Shown: positions 49,169-62,919, counted from the first letter of the stretch. The stretch is 64,000 bases of DNA from Seriola aureovittata (GCF_021018895.1 NC_079378.1:12301001-12365000), one strand, 5' to 3'. Program-made: numbers and translations. Notes: generated from the sequence alone by a model not told the origin.

Positions 49169-49250
49169 TGACGTCACTGCCTGCTGCTGCTTTTTCCAGC
49201 TCAGAGTAGAAGTCCATAACCCAGGCTCTTGGTAATACAGGGGTATAAAT
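49169..49250 (+). promoter_or_regulatory. CRE plus TATA box, candidate promoter
   Basis: A perfect palindromic cAMP-response element TGACGTCA at 49169-49176 and GGGTATAAAT at 49241-49250 on the plus strand. No coding exon is recognised downstream, so the target is unknown; the match may be chance. Confidence 0.3.
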
Positions 49251-50505
49251 CACTTCGCTCATGTTCCTGTGTTCAAACAATCCGAGACCAGTAACCTTTT
49301 TACCTTCGTCTCTGTAGGATCAAATGCAACATTCAGCGAGCTTAAAAGGTTTATGTTGAAGATTTAATGGTTCGAAGTTTCCACTTCTTCAAATTTGGAG
49401 GTATTTCTGCCGTCAAATGAAACACTGAAAGAGATGACATGTCCAAATGGATAAATAAAATCACTCATTCAGTCATTGGGCACAGTCCAGAAGTATCAAA
49501 ATGAAAACTACTGATGCAGAGCAAGTTGGGTTTCATGTCATGAACTGATGTCTTTCATTGTGAGACGCATGAAATATTTGTGCTGGTCAGGACCCATAAA
49601 ACATTGAAACAAAATCTCCAACTGCACCAACATTGTGTCTGAGCACTGGTGAGAGACATGTAGAACTGTTGTAATTCTTTTTTTTTTTTTTTTAAAACAA
49701 ATAAATGTATGCTTGGAACCGATTCCTTCAACAATTAGAGTTGGAATAGCAAATACTAATTTCTGAGCTGTAATCATAGCATGCTTGTTGGTTTATTGTA
49801 TTTTTATTTATTAAATAAATCAGTTAACCATAGCTGACAATAATGTGCTGATCCCTCTTTGCCCAGTATAAATAACTGACCGCAACTTGTTCTAGGACAA
49901 GCCAAGTGATGTAATGTCTAGAACCAAACACAAACAAAGTGAACGTGTTTCACTAAACAACAAAGATCTGTCTGTCTTCAGTATTTCTTCCTCTCCACAC
50001 TGTTGAGAGAGGTATCATTGTACCATTGTTCTCCTTTGTGAAAACTATTACATGAGGCTTTAAGTTGGTGTCATCTTGTGAATTAAATTTAATTAAAATC
50101 CATTAGAAAGTAAAGTTCTATAAATAACATGAAGTTAATGTGAAAAAGGGATAAAAAAAAAAAGTGGTGGCTCAGTTATAAAAATTCACTTCAAACTGGA
50201 AAACAGAATGGAAACAAGCAGTTTTGCTTTGTATTTGGTATTTCAATTAACAGGAATTCAAATTTCATATTATTTGTTTGCCTTTTGTGTTGTTTTGATC
50301 AGCGTCACTGTTTATATGTGGTTGACACGATAGGAAAAGTGAGAGATACGTCGTTCCTGTCTGAACTTTGGTAAATAGATTGGAGGCATGAGAAAATGTC
50401 AAGGCTGAACTGTGGTCAGAGAGAACTGCAGTGAGTCATTTTCACTTTGCATGTGTATGTGTGTGTGTGTTCATGTGTGTGAGTGAGACAGAGACAGAGA
50501 GAGAG

Positions 50506-50539
<34 letters not shown>

Positions 50540-52470
50540 TGTGGCGTGTTGTACGTAGCAGATGTAGCGATCTTTATCTCTCATTCATGGCGTCCAAGGA
50601 AATGTAGCGTAAGCTGGTTAACAGTCATTTTCTCAGTATCTGCCTGGTAGAGATGTGCTGATAGTCACTGCCATGTCGCTCTTGCAGCCACCTGCTGCCT
50701 TGTTCTGGGGAAACTGAGGCGATGCTGTAGCATTGCCCAATAGTGCTTGTGTGCCCACATGCTGCTCAGTTCATTGATTGCTTTTTAAATGTTGCATAGT
50801 TGCAAGCAGGTATTACCCAATAGGAATTGCGATAGCAACTTAACTTAATGTATAGTGAAATAAGCTGCATTCACTTAGATATCAAATTATGGTTGAAATC
50901 ACAGGTACAAGCATTATAAAACAGAGTATAACATTATTCTCAAAAAACAAACAAAAAACATATGACCCTTGTGGTACCCAGCATCTTTCATCTTCTGTAT
51001 CTGAAATATAACTAAATGTTCAATTTAGAATCATCATAATCTAGTTCTATTAAAACTAAATGCAGACTTAACATATGACCACTGGTATTGTGTAAACTGT
51101 GACACTCTTTAAATTGACACTGACTTCGCTTTGTCAAAAGACAAGCCTTTAAAGATGGCACCTTTAAAGGCTTACCTACAGTAATGACAGAGCTGTATTG
51201 TAAGGGGGGGCTGGGCCACCACTGGTGGTTGTTAAGGACACTTTGGATAAAAGCATTCACCAACTGACATACAATACGCCAAACCATCCCAAGTAAAGCC
51301 TATATTTTAGGCCACACTGATCAGGAAAAGCTTATATTCTGATTCACATCTGCCATTGATAATCACAACATGAAACCACAGGCTTGGCAGACAGAGGAGA
51401 GCTGTGGCCCTGCCAGCACGTTAACCACAAACTATCAAACTGCCACGCCGAGCCTCCTGCGATACACTGCACCCAGCATCAGTGTGTGTACTGAATACAG
51501 GATCCTGTAATCAACAAATTCTCCATATTCTCCCCCTCAGGTGCCTTCGCCAACATCAAAGGAGGTAAAGGATGGTGTGGTATCTCTGTGTGCCTGTGCC
51601 TTCTACTGTATAAAACAGCCCCAAGACACAGGCGGGGAGCAGCCGAGGAAATTTGATTTCATGACTACCACGTTGCTACCTGGCAGGTAGGGCTGTGGTT
51701 CATGTGTTTTGTAGGTTTTGCCTGCAAGCTGATCACACCAAATGCCTCTTTAAAACTGCAGGATCAGATATGAAAATCTCTGTGCCAAAGATCCAAGTTT
51801 TTATGATTCTGTACGGAGCAGAAGTGGGGGAAAAAAAGTACAAAAAAAAGTCATTCAGTTTGACTGTTATTTTGGGGGAAAATTCACAAATCAACAATGT
51901 AAAGTTCTGCTATAAAATTTTTTTTTTTTAAAAGCGATGGAAAAAAATTACTGAGTGACCCTTTAAAAACCAATGGAACATAAGATACACATCAAGTACA
52001 TCAACACAAAGCCTAACATTCTTCTGATTAACAAACTTACAAAGTGAAGTGAATGAAATGGAACATTTATCATTTTCCAGTGAAGTTCTTGTAAACAAGT
52101 CTTTCTCTACTCGGAAACTGATGCCAATTAAAATTTAGAAAACTTCACCCCAGTCAAACACACTTCATTGAAAACGAAAACACTGACTTCCTCCAACTGT
52201 ACAAGCACTTCTAATATAGACATTCTTGAACTTATGACTTATTGATTTCTACACTTTATTTCTCCTGAAATAGAAGCATTATATGGTTTCATATAATATG
52301 GGTTTCTCCCACTGTAGATCACAACTTTAACTTGGCGTTCAGTCAGCATTCATTTTCATTTACGCATACCAAAAAACACAGGTGTTTGAAATCATTCAGC
52401 AGCTGAGTATAAGTAGATCCAAGTGTAAAGCTAATGACTTGACAGTATTAATATCAGTTGACTGAATTTA
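49251..52470. other. Intergenic with weak signals
   Basis: Includes T15 at about 49679-49694, a possible reverse-oriented CTTTGGATAAAAGC motif of the fish repeat at 51236-51275, and an open segment 51541-51687 with splice-like borders (see findings). Confidence 0.45.
50451..50540. repeat. Compound (GT)n-(GA)n microsatellite
   Basis: ATGTGTATGTGTGTG... passing into GAGACAGAGAGAGAG..., interrupted by GATAGA. Confidence 0.95.
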
Positions 52471-52479
52471 AATTTTCAT

Positions 52480-53160
52480 GTGAGATTTGTGGGGAAATGT
52501 TTTGTTTCTCACCAGTGTGGCTCGCAGAATGACCTTGGTTGCTCTTTGACACTTTGCCCAAACGTTGAAGTTACTGAGGTTAATTACTGCAGCGAAGGCC
52601 CAGAGAGAGAACCTGTGCACCAACTGAAAATCCCTGGCACTGAACGCCAAGCCCCGAGCTAGTAACCTTAGTGTGCGTTTTGATCCTGACTTGAATTTCA
52701 CATCAGAAAAATCACCAAAACTGGCTTTTATCTTCTCCGGAGTACAGCCAGATACTGAAAGGCAGATGCCTGCTTTTATCACCAGCAGACCTGACTACTG
52801 TAATGCTTTCTTTTTTGGGACATTCTAGATATGGTGCAAATGCAGAAGCAGATGTTTCATTGGTTGCCCATTAGATGCAGATTTTAAAGTTCTGTGATTG
52901 GTTTTGAACTAATTCCTAACTTCAGCCTGCTTTTAATAAATGTTCCCCCAGATTCATTCCATTGGCTCTGTGATTTCAGTTTTATTCAGTTGTTTGTATT
53001 TAGCAATCTAGTTTCTATTATTCACTGTATTTATTAATTGTACTATTACAATATTGTTTATTTGATGAAATCTTCGCTGGGCTTTTTGGAATTCCTTTCA
53101 CACCTGCAATCTTGCCTAAAAAAGCAAAGCACACTTGATTTGATTTGATTTGATTTGATT
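52480..53160 (+). mobile_element. LINE 3' relic ending in (TGATT)n tail
   Basis: Plus frame near 52660 reads ASNLSVRFDPDLNF, then AFIFSGVQPDTERQMPAFIT, SRPDYCNAFFF and a stop, the C-terminal part of a CR1/L2/Rex-like LINE ORF2 (compare family pattern NLGV-FD-DL, AFITSRLDYCN). A further block WLPI/CPLDADFKVL follows in a shifted frame. The fragment ends with five TGATT units at about 53136-53160, a typical microsatellite-like LINE tail. Confidence 0.65.
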
Positions 53161-54055
53161 GCATTAATAAATCAACTTGTCTTATATAAATACACATGAA
53201 TCAAAATTAAAATTAAAAAAATGCAAAGAATGACAAAATTCAACTTTGCAGGAGTCACATCCTTTGATTTTATGCCAATAATCATTCCACCTGAGTGAGC
53301 CTTGAACCGAAGCTTTTCCGTTTTGTTTTCCTTGTTTCAAGGATAATTTGACATTTTGAACTGTAGTCTTCTGCTTTCAACATGCACATATGGTCGCCTG
53401 CCTTACCTAGATTTGGTAGCAATGTGAATAATTTGTGGCTGAGCTTTGGTCAATGCTGGAAGACAAAATATGCAAGGTTTATGTGAACATTTAAAGTTAT
53501 TGAAAATATGGAGCGGGTTAAGATTTTGTTGTTTCTGTGCATCTGCACAAGAATAGAAATGTATTCTGCCTCAAATGTTTGTCTTGAATGTTGCATTGAT
53601 CTTACAGTAAAGCCTTGATGTTACAGGTTTATACCATTAATATACAGTGAGGTGCTTAGGGAAAGTTGTGTTTGTTAAATCACTTGTGCAATTTTAAATG
53701 TTGAAAATTCACTTTGAACCTCAATCAGTTCCATTCACAGAGCTCAGCTACCTGAGAGAGCGTTACAGTTTGGTATAATGAAGTGAAGTGGTAAAAAGAC
53801 ATTTTCCATTGGGGTGTATGATCAGCGCCTGAGATCTTCCAGTGGTTGTGTAATTCTGTATGTCCTTAAGAAGCACGCTTCAGTATCTTCAAAAAGCTTC
53901 TACTGTAGATGCGAAGAACTCTTTTCAACTGAAGGAGATGTGAAGAAATCAGACGAAATTGTTGTCTGGGTGTAAACATGCTGTTTGATGAGATGCTAAC
54001 GGTTAAATCTAAATGCCAGGCCCACCTCAAGCTAACGTACAGACAACCACACACA

Positions 54056-54105
<50 letters not shown>

Positions 54106-56759
54106 CACACACACACACACATGAACAATCTCCTCAAACACCCACAGAGGCATGGACACACATATACACTAATGCTTAGAAACCCACCTAACGTGTGTCT
54201 AAATTTACTTCTTTCAACAACAGAAAGTTCACCAGAAAGGACTACAGAAAATATATTTTCAGATATCAGTCACTCAATAAATGATGAGAACATGGAATCT
54301 AAAATTATTCACAAATCATTCGACTGTCTACAGTGTGAGAAAACATAGAATATATAGTATTTCAGTAACTCCTGTGTTGCTAGCCCTGAAGAGTCAATCA
54401 AATTACTATTTAATGATCACAAACCTCTCTGACAGAATAATCATGACGATCAGTGATTCGTGACACGTGCTCTCTGATGTGCTCTCAGCGAAGGTGAGTG
54501 ATCACAGAGAAAGCTAGAGGCAACAAAAAGTTGCCCTCTTTTTGTTAACTTGAATTCACCCAGAGACAGCGCAGTGAGAGCAAATACTGTTCACCATCAG
54601 TTACACGCATTCACACCTGGGAGCTGCCCAGTACGACCACAGTCTGGTCCGTCTGATGTGTCTGACACCACACTGTTCTGCCTTGGAAAGTCAGTTTTTG
54701 GGTGTAAAAATGTCATGTTTCAACTCGCTGTAGTCAAAGGCCAAAACAAGAGAAAAAAGATCTTTCATTTGTTTTATTTGTATAGCCTCTTTCATACGTA
54801 TTTGGTGCATTTCAAAGTTTTTACAGATGACAAGCTGAAAGTAAGACAGTACAAATACAAACAGCAAAACCACTGAAATGTGCATTAAAAATAGAAATGA
54901 TAAAAGTGAAATAATGAAGCCAATAAAAAGGGTAAAAAAAAATCAGAAATCAAATAAATTAAAGACAATAAATATTTTTGAAAACAAGAATACAATAAAA
55001 AATGGCAATTTAATAATGGCCATAAAACACACATCTAGAGAAACATAAGGAGAGGCAGTAAAACCATTCTAAGAAACAATACAAAAACTCACAGGTAAGA
55101 ACAACGTAAAGACTGAGTGGAAGTGTAATGTAATGTAACATTGTAATGTAATATAATAATGTTTTTTAATTGGCATGTAGTAGTTTCCTGTTTTTACAGT
55201 TTTGGTTTGTTTTTCTTCATAAAAAAATGACAGTTATGCACAATATAGTGACAATATTTCTGTTAGTTAGCTTTAACTTCTACTGTTTCTAACAAAATTT
55301 TTACTTAATGTCAAAAGGCTCATGGGAATTGTATTTGTTGAATGAAAGGGGCCGTGACCATGACAGACATCTAAGTAGGAAATACTATATATATTCATAT
55401 TTATATACAATAAACTATTCTTAAAAAATTCAGTACTATAGTTTAAAAAGACCCTCTAATGTTTTCTGTGTCTATATGTTCTTATCATTTAACAAGTAAT
55501 TTGACCTACCAGCCAAATCATTTTAGAAGTCTGGGGTTTGGGGTCTGTCTAAACTTTTCCGTCCTATTTATCTTTGCTAACAAACATCCTAACTGCATCC
55601 AGAACCAGTCCTCGATATGGCAAAAAAAAGAAGAAAAAAAAAAGAAAAAAAACTTCATTTAAAACGTATGTTGTTCAAAGAAGCTTTCTCAAAAACAATG
55701 AAACTACAAAAACACATCAAATGAAATAAATGATAAAAAAGAGTTTATAAAATGCAGAGTTAGACAGAGTTTCGTAAAAATGTATTAGCCCATTCCTTCT
55801 GATGTTTTCCCAGAGCAAAAACAAACCAGTTATTTTCTTATCGATATGGTTTCACATATCACAGTGAAATGCTTCTTTAATTACATGTTATGACTGATAT
55901 AATTCATACGGTCAAAGTCACATCTCCATTCAGTCAGGCCTCGTTAGCTGTGATGTAATACATTATTATCTTTCAGCTCCCTCAATGAGAAAAGACCAGC
56001 TCTGCTTTTCCTTGATACCACCGACTTTATGTCTGATGATGCAACCTCAAACCTCAGTTACTCTTCCCGGACATTTTGTCAATCACAAAACCCCAAATAA
56101 AGGTTTTACACAAACCTCTTAAAACCCTCAACAGCTTCACATCGCAACGGCATTCAAATTAGTGCCATATCACCCGAATCTCACCAGAAGCCACACATCA
56201 AGAAATGTTTGGGATTGTTTTCTGTGTATGTTTACAACAACCAACAGACAGAGCTGATGTGGAGATATGTGTGGTGACACATTTGTCGCCATCGCAACAG
56301 GGGCCCTATAATCTTCCCAATCAGGAAAACCAGAACAAATTAGGTTGTGCAGCACTTCCAGTATACCATCACTATAAATCATCATCATGACCCCCAACGT
56401 ATACAAGTACACAGGGCCTGGGAGAATAATGTTTGTTCCCAAGATTGGTTGGCAAGTACTGCATGATATACTGTGAGAAGAGTCCCATTCGCATGTACTT
56501 CTCACACACTTATTGTATGGTAGAGTGAAACTACAGGTTACAGGGACTGCAGGGTTTGGGTTTGGCCCTCATCCTTTTTCATTACAGGCTTTGCTGGCTG
56601 TGAACAAGCATCAGGAATGTCAGTGTGATTGTTAACTGTCACTGTGAGAAAGCACAGTGCCACACACACAAAAAACCCCCACCAAAACAAAGACCTGACA
56701 AAGAAAATCACTTCAAAATCAACACAACAAATAATGAGGCTTTTTTTTTTTTTTTTAGT
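53161..56759. other. Intergenic, no gene recognised
   Basis: AT-rich, A-rich runs at 55620-55652. 54765-54890 (TTTATTTGTATAGCCTCTTT, CATTTCAAAG) resembles a dispersed fish repeat. Confidence 0.5.
54047..54121. repeat. (CA)n microsatellite
   Basis: CA array with two AAA interruptions. Confidence 0.97.
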
Positions 56760-56779
56760 CTATGAAACTTTCTCAGAAG

Positions 56780-57350
56780 CTAAACAAGACTGAGAGTTTA
56801 GAGCCAATGTAGCACTGTGAGGCGGCGCGGAGCGGTGCTTTGAGCATGCTAATGCTAGCATAGCAACATGCTCACAAACGACAACGCTAACATGCAGCTG
56901 TTTAGCAGGAATAATGTTTACAACGTTCACCATTTAGGTCTAGCATGTTAGCATGCTAACATGTGCTAATTAGCAGAACACAACTGAGGCTGATGGGAAT
57001 GTCATTCGTTTTTTCTGTGATGGAAATGGGTTATACAAAGTGCAGAATATGATTTTTCTATTTCAAGGTACACCAAAGTATTGGAAAAGTTGAAATCTTA
57101 ACCAGATGATAGCGCTAGAGAGAAAAATTAAAGGATCAGCCAACATTGTTATAATTTATCCTGAGGGAAACATCAATTTCACAGCAATTTATATTATAGT
57201 GTATAATATAAATTTTGCTAAAAACCGCAGAGGTGAACCTGCTGATGGCACAAAAGGGAAAGTGAGGGGAACACGAAAGCTAATGAGATCCATCCTCTCT
57301 GCACCATGAATGTATATACCAGACTTCATGGCAATCCATTGCTGCAGAGC
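56780..57350 (+). mobile_element. Percomorph dispersed repeat (GCTAACATGCTAAC-rich)
   Basis: TTTAGCAGGAATAATGTTTA, CATGTTAGCATGCTAACATG, TGCTAATTAGCA and GAGGCTGATGGGAATGTCAT occur in the order I know from a very abundant non-coding repeat of percomorph fish, followed by AAGTATTGGAAAAGTTGAA, GATGATAGCGCTAGAG, ATTTATCCTGAGGGAAACAT and TTCATGGCAATCCATTG. An AT-rich insertion near 57185-57290 interrupts it. Transposon class unknown to me. Confidence 0.7.
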
Positions 57351-57419
57351 AATGGGGATCCTAGACTCTGAGGGGCCCCAGGCAAAGAAGCCAATCGAAG
57401 CTTCTCCCTGCGACAATTT

Positions 57420-57487
<68 letters not shown>

Positions 57488-57488
57488 T

Positions 57489-57556
<68 letters not shown>

Positions 57557-57574
57557 GATAGATAGATAGATAGT

Positions 57575-57651
<77 letters not shown>

Positions 57652-57669
57652 GGATAGATACATAGATAG
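57420..57669. repeat. (GATA)n array, about 250 bp
   Basis: About 62 tandem GATA units with four small interruptions (TAGTTAGA twice, GAGATA once, TGGATAGATACATAG at the end). Confidence 0.98.
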
Positions 57670-58134
57670 CACCACAAGCATTTCCCTGGTTTGCCTCTCC
57701 TGGCGGTGCGCCTCTGCTGCTGAGATGTTCAAGTGTGGACCAAAGTGATGACAGACAGAGCAACACTGCCATTCATAGAACCAGCTCCTCGAGATTCCTC
57801 AAGCATGATGTGTTCTCACACAGCAACTGTTGTTGCTATCATGAGCAGCTGTTTTAAAGTTGCAAATAAACACTAAAAAGCAAAAACAATATGAAACCAT
57901 GATGAAGAAGATTTTCTGGGTAGTTTAGAACAAAAGTTGTATTAATATGCACCTCCATAATCTCCATATCAGTTTCAAGTCTGTTTTAAAGTCAAATAAG
58001 AAAATATTAATGACTGAACAGCCACAACAAGAAAATTCAATTTCATTCAACAGATGCTGTTTTTTTAGTCATTTGCTTCTTCTACGTGTTTTGAAAAGTA
58101 AAACTGCGTACTTTGAAGGAGAAACCTGAGAAAA

Positions 58135-58139
58135 AGAGA

Positions 58140-58184
<45 letters not shown>
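58135..58184. repeat. (GA)n microsatellite
   Basis: GA array with one GGG interruption. Confidence 0.97.
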
Positions 58185-58186
<2 letters not shown>

Positions 58187-59868
58187 GAATAGTCAAACAG
58201 AAAAAGGCAAAAGGAAGTAGTTAACCCAAAAAAGAGAAAGCAAGACGCTGAGGAAGACAGGAAAGAAAAATACTGCAGAGGAAGAGTGACTCGGAGAGGG
58301 AGAGCCAGAAAGGACCAGTTCAGCTCCAGTTGGATATTCAATCTGTGTTCTCAGTCTCTGAGTCAAGTAAAAACCATCAAAGCTTGAGGTTTGGGGACTC
58401 AAAAGTCAGTTCAATCTCCAACCATTTCCCACAGCCTTTCAAGGGCTGCCAAACGTTTATTTGTTTTGGATTAATGTAATTAACCCCCCCTTTCCTGGTG
58501 TCACACACAAGAAGCGAGTCACAGTGAAAAGATTACAAGGCCTCTGCTTCTCATACATCCAGCCCCGGCCAGCCCAGCCCAGTGGCTCATAGATTTCATA
58601 TCAGTGGATTATACTTTTCTTTAGCTTGACATGTAAATCTCCCTTTAACAGTTCTCACAAGCACATCGGCAAATGCTTTGCAGTCCATGCTGTAAAAAGA
58701 TAAACTGGAGCGTAGGAATGATGAATGCCTCTGCAACGTATGTGCCTTCAGAGTTACTTATACATGTGCACAGTAACTTCCAGTTTTGTTTTGGGTTGTG
58801 AACGCTTGTCGTATTTTGAAATTTATAGATATTTATTGGAGAATTGTTTGTCCTCTCGTAGAGTTCACGTGACTTTATGGCAGCTGTTAAAAAAATTAAA
58901 TCAAATGGAAACGGTTTTTGCCTTTAATGCAAAAATAAAGTTTCAAAAATGAAATCATAATAAAATGCTTGTAAAGATAAAGCTTTTTGATTTATCTTCA
59001 GAGGGAATGTCTCAAACGACTGGCCGTATATCTGCGTACCATTATGTTGTGTTGAGTTTACTATTTGCTACCCCATTAAACTACAAAAAGAAATCATATT
59101 ATTGTGTGTGGGCTCAACATATCTCTTACTGAGGCATTCTAAAATCCTCCTGTAATTTAATAAAAAAGAGTTTCCAGATTTCCAGTCCTGTACGGCAACA
59201 TAAACCACTTCATCTTGCAGTGTTGAGTCATGTGAAACTCTTAAATCTCTAAATATTAAAGTATTCAAAAGCAAAGAAACCCCTGCTGATTTTTGTCATT
59301 GCAAATCCTGAGATCATGCCGTGTGTTTTAAGTGGGTTTTTAAGTTCCTCGACTTGGATCATAAAAATTTACTCTATTATACTTCGTTCAAAAGTATAAA
59401 ACAGGTTTTCACAAACCAACTCATCGGCCTTTCCACGCAGGCCTGAGCCATAACTCTTCTGGCGTCAATAATTTTTCATGTGACAGAAGTCACAGTAAAA
59501 ATGATGTGCGAGTGTGTAATACATTAGTGTTCCAGCCATACTAAAATGTCCCATAAATCGTAGGGGTTTTCTGTTTCATACGCTACATCTCCGTTCATTC
59601 CAGACGAAGAAAAAAAAACAAAAAAAAAAAGGAAAAGTATTGTGAAGATTTGACAATCAAACCCAGATGGGAGAAAATAATTTTTCAAAATCTGGTACAA
59701 TGAATCTTGTGCTTTCTGACTTTGCATAACTTAGAATGATGAGATGTTTTTCTTCAGGCTGGGAGATGTAAGTTATGGTTTGACCATTTCAACAATCATT
59801 CACATGAGGGCACTCAAAATCTTTTTTGAAGTCATAATACAGTCTCCTGAAAAGTATCTTTGAATAAA

Positions 59869-59899
<31 letters not shown>
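59869..59899. repeat. Poly(C)21 directly followed by poly(A)10
   Basis: Same C-then-A arrangement as 22710-22747. Confidence 0.95.
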
Positions 59900-59903
<4 letters not shown>

Positions 59904-62900
59904 CTTCACCAGTTCATGTTTGGTGTTGTCCTCATCTGTTTTGTACAATTTTTGGGGAGTTTTGCCTCCGCTGAAGATAAAATCTTTTATTTTCAGTGAG
60001 GCAGATTTACATAGTCAACGAGCAGCTTTAACCTTCAACAGAGAATAATACCAGAGCGACTGCTGCTTTTTCAAACTACATAAACCTCCCTTCCTCCTTC
60101 TGCTGTGATGATGTGGTGGAGCTCACACCTTTTACTGAGGGCCCTCACTTAGATTAATTCCCATATTGTACCTCAAGAGGTCAGTCTAACTCCCTGTGCC
60201 AGCAGTGGCTGACCACCACGACTGATGACCAACAACAAATGTTTTTGAAAGAGGGTGTTTATGTGAATCTTTGGGTCTGTCATTCAAATACTGTACCTCT
60301 TCTTCACTAAATAATGCAGTGTAATACAACAGGACTTATTGATCTCTTCTCCATTCAAACTGTTGTTTAAATTCCTGTTCAAACGGGGCCTGAACTGTCA
60401 TCCTTTGACAACTGAGAGATCTTGTGACTATTTGGACTCCCTGGCAAAACTGTCCCTGAGGTACACAAACTCTCAACCCCCCAAAAAATGCATAATACAC
60501 TCACATATATATATATTTGGGCTCAACATTTATGCTTGTACTGTACTTAGTTACTTTGCAAATTAAGACTTTTATACAATGTATAAAGTTGTTAAAAGTA
60601 ACTATCTATCTATAAGCTTTCATTGAGTTTGATGGCAAAACAGTCTTCGACATCAATAGCAGAAACAGATTTTGGAATCAACTCAGTAGCATTTTTTTCC
60701 TCTGATGTCCAACAAACGTACAGGGAGAAATGCATCAAAGAAGAGCCAAAGACAAACAAGTTTCCACCCACAGCATCTCTGAAACACCTGAAAGCAACGC
60801 AGCCAAACAAAACACATCTAACAGTTTGGAATAAAGCTGCTTGTTATTCTTTTATTTCTTATTTTGTTCGGGTTTTTTTTTGGTTTTTGTTTTGCTTGAT
60901 TTCAACTTCAGTCCCATTCTATGCAGGCTTCTGGGAAATGAAAGAAATCATGAGTGTTGAATGGATGCAATTTTCCTTTAATCTAGTGACTTTCAGCATT
61001 TGTAATCATCTGCTGACACCGCCACCATCAAACCAACATGTGGTTAAACTTTTGAGAATGAAATGTAATAATTCAATGTGATTTACTACACTGAATGGAA
61101 ATTCTTTGGCATGTCAGTGGTGATTGCTATTACTTCAGTCCTTACTTGAGGATTTGTCTTCTTGGGTAAAACCAACTCACAAGCTATCCTATAAGAATGC
61201 GTAAAAAGTTATTTTTAGAATGAGCCTTAAATTAAAAGAGACTTGGAAAATGAACTCTGCAAGCTCTCGATGCATTCCCTAAAGCGAACCAGTGCAGAAG
61301 TCCTCTGCTTGAATCTTTCCCTGTTTCCATGGCTGCTGCCAGTTTGCTGGAGAAAAAAATAAAATAAAATTGCCAGGATGTTTTCTTTGTCCTCCACGAC
61401 ACTCCCTACATTTGACCTTGGCTTCCGATGAGGCTGTATGGGCCCTCTGTGATGCTTAGGAAATCACAAAGAGCCGGTGAATGAATTGGTCTTTTAACAA
61501 TAAGTATTCCCTCTCTGCTATGACTTGCAGTACTGCAACACCTTTCTGATTTATTCTTCACAGTGAAATTCCTTCAGTTGTAATATTGAGTTATGAAGCA
61601 AGAGAATAACACAACTGTATACGTGTATTGAAATTCCTATATTTATCCTCTGGATGTCTATATTTTAAATGTTTGCAGTAGCAGGAAATGTTTTGTGAAG
61701 GTTTCCTGCAGATCACAAATTATTTAAACCTTTTTTTTTCCAACATAGAGACACATGTAAAAAGTTTTACTTTATCAGAAAAAACCCAGTGGATGATCAG
61801 AGGAAAGACAAAGATTCAGAGCTGCAGAAGTAAAAGCATGTTCCAAAAGCCTCAAGGCAACCAGGAAATCTATATTGTCTTTTTAAAACATTTCTCAGAT
61901 TCTTATTCGCCTGAATTTACAGTCACTCTCACCAATATACATCCTAACCTTTGCTAGAATTGCAGTTTTCTGAAGCCTAAAGTATTCTGAAGTAGAAACA
62001 ACAGAGACAGTGGCAGCTCCAGCAGGTCCTGGCTCTGTTTGACGTAAGCAGCATATTTTCCTTATTTGAGTATGGGCTTTCTCGTGTTGCACATTTTACT
62101 CTGTCTTTTTCTGATCGGCGACATCAACTCTTTGTTTGTTCGTATAATCACTACACAGACTATATGTATTCTCTCTTATATCATTAGAATCCTGCAGAAC
62201 ACTTTTGCAATTCAAAATTCAGTTTCTTAGGAACAGGGACAAACAAACGTCAATATTCTGTTTCACAACTCCTGGATTTTACAATTTGCCGTGCTTCATT
62301 AATAGTCTGACTCATCAAATATTTTCTGCCTGTTAGAGATAGTGTGAGGAAAGACCACATATCTTTTTATGACTTTTGATAATAGTGTGTACTAATAATG
62401 TAACTGTATACAACACATCAGTCAAATGATGTTTTGTTTTTTCCTCTTGTCCCCTAAATGACACGATTTACCATGCTACATCCCTTTTTCTCTGTCTAAA
62501 CTCGGTCCTGTTTATCTTCAATATTAAGAGGAAACATCAGTTTAGAACTTGTACAAAACAGGAGTCCTTGTAGCTTTAGAGCTTGTTTCATAATCAGAAT
62601 GACATTGCCTTTTTAATCGGTGTCAATTTTCACCAGATTTGTTTTTCACCGGTGTTGCACTGGTGTTATTTTTACCTTATGAACCAATACTGAAGTCTGG
62701 CACCTTATGCAATTTGACAGTAAGTGGAAAATGAGAAGCTGAAGTTGGGCACTGTCTTAAAAGTGCATGCACGTGGCTTTAACTGGATAGGACATAATGT
62801 CTGTCATGGATAAAGGAGGGCTTTGTGTGAAAATATAACAGCATATACCAGGTGGTGTTTGGACTGAGGGCCTGGAAATGACACTTTTTTCCACCTTATT

Positions 62901-62919
62901 ACTACATCCATGTATCTAA

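Noticed and set aside
57189..57677. 162-codon minus-strand frame rich in IYLS repeats
   Set aside because: Translation of the GATA array and of a dispersed repeat.
60623..61081. 152-codon plus-strand frame with a hydrophobic middle
   Set aside because: The hydrophobic stretch comes from T-rich DNA; no family resemblance or conserved motif.
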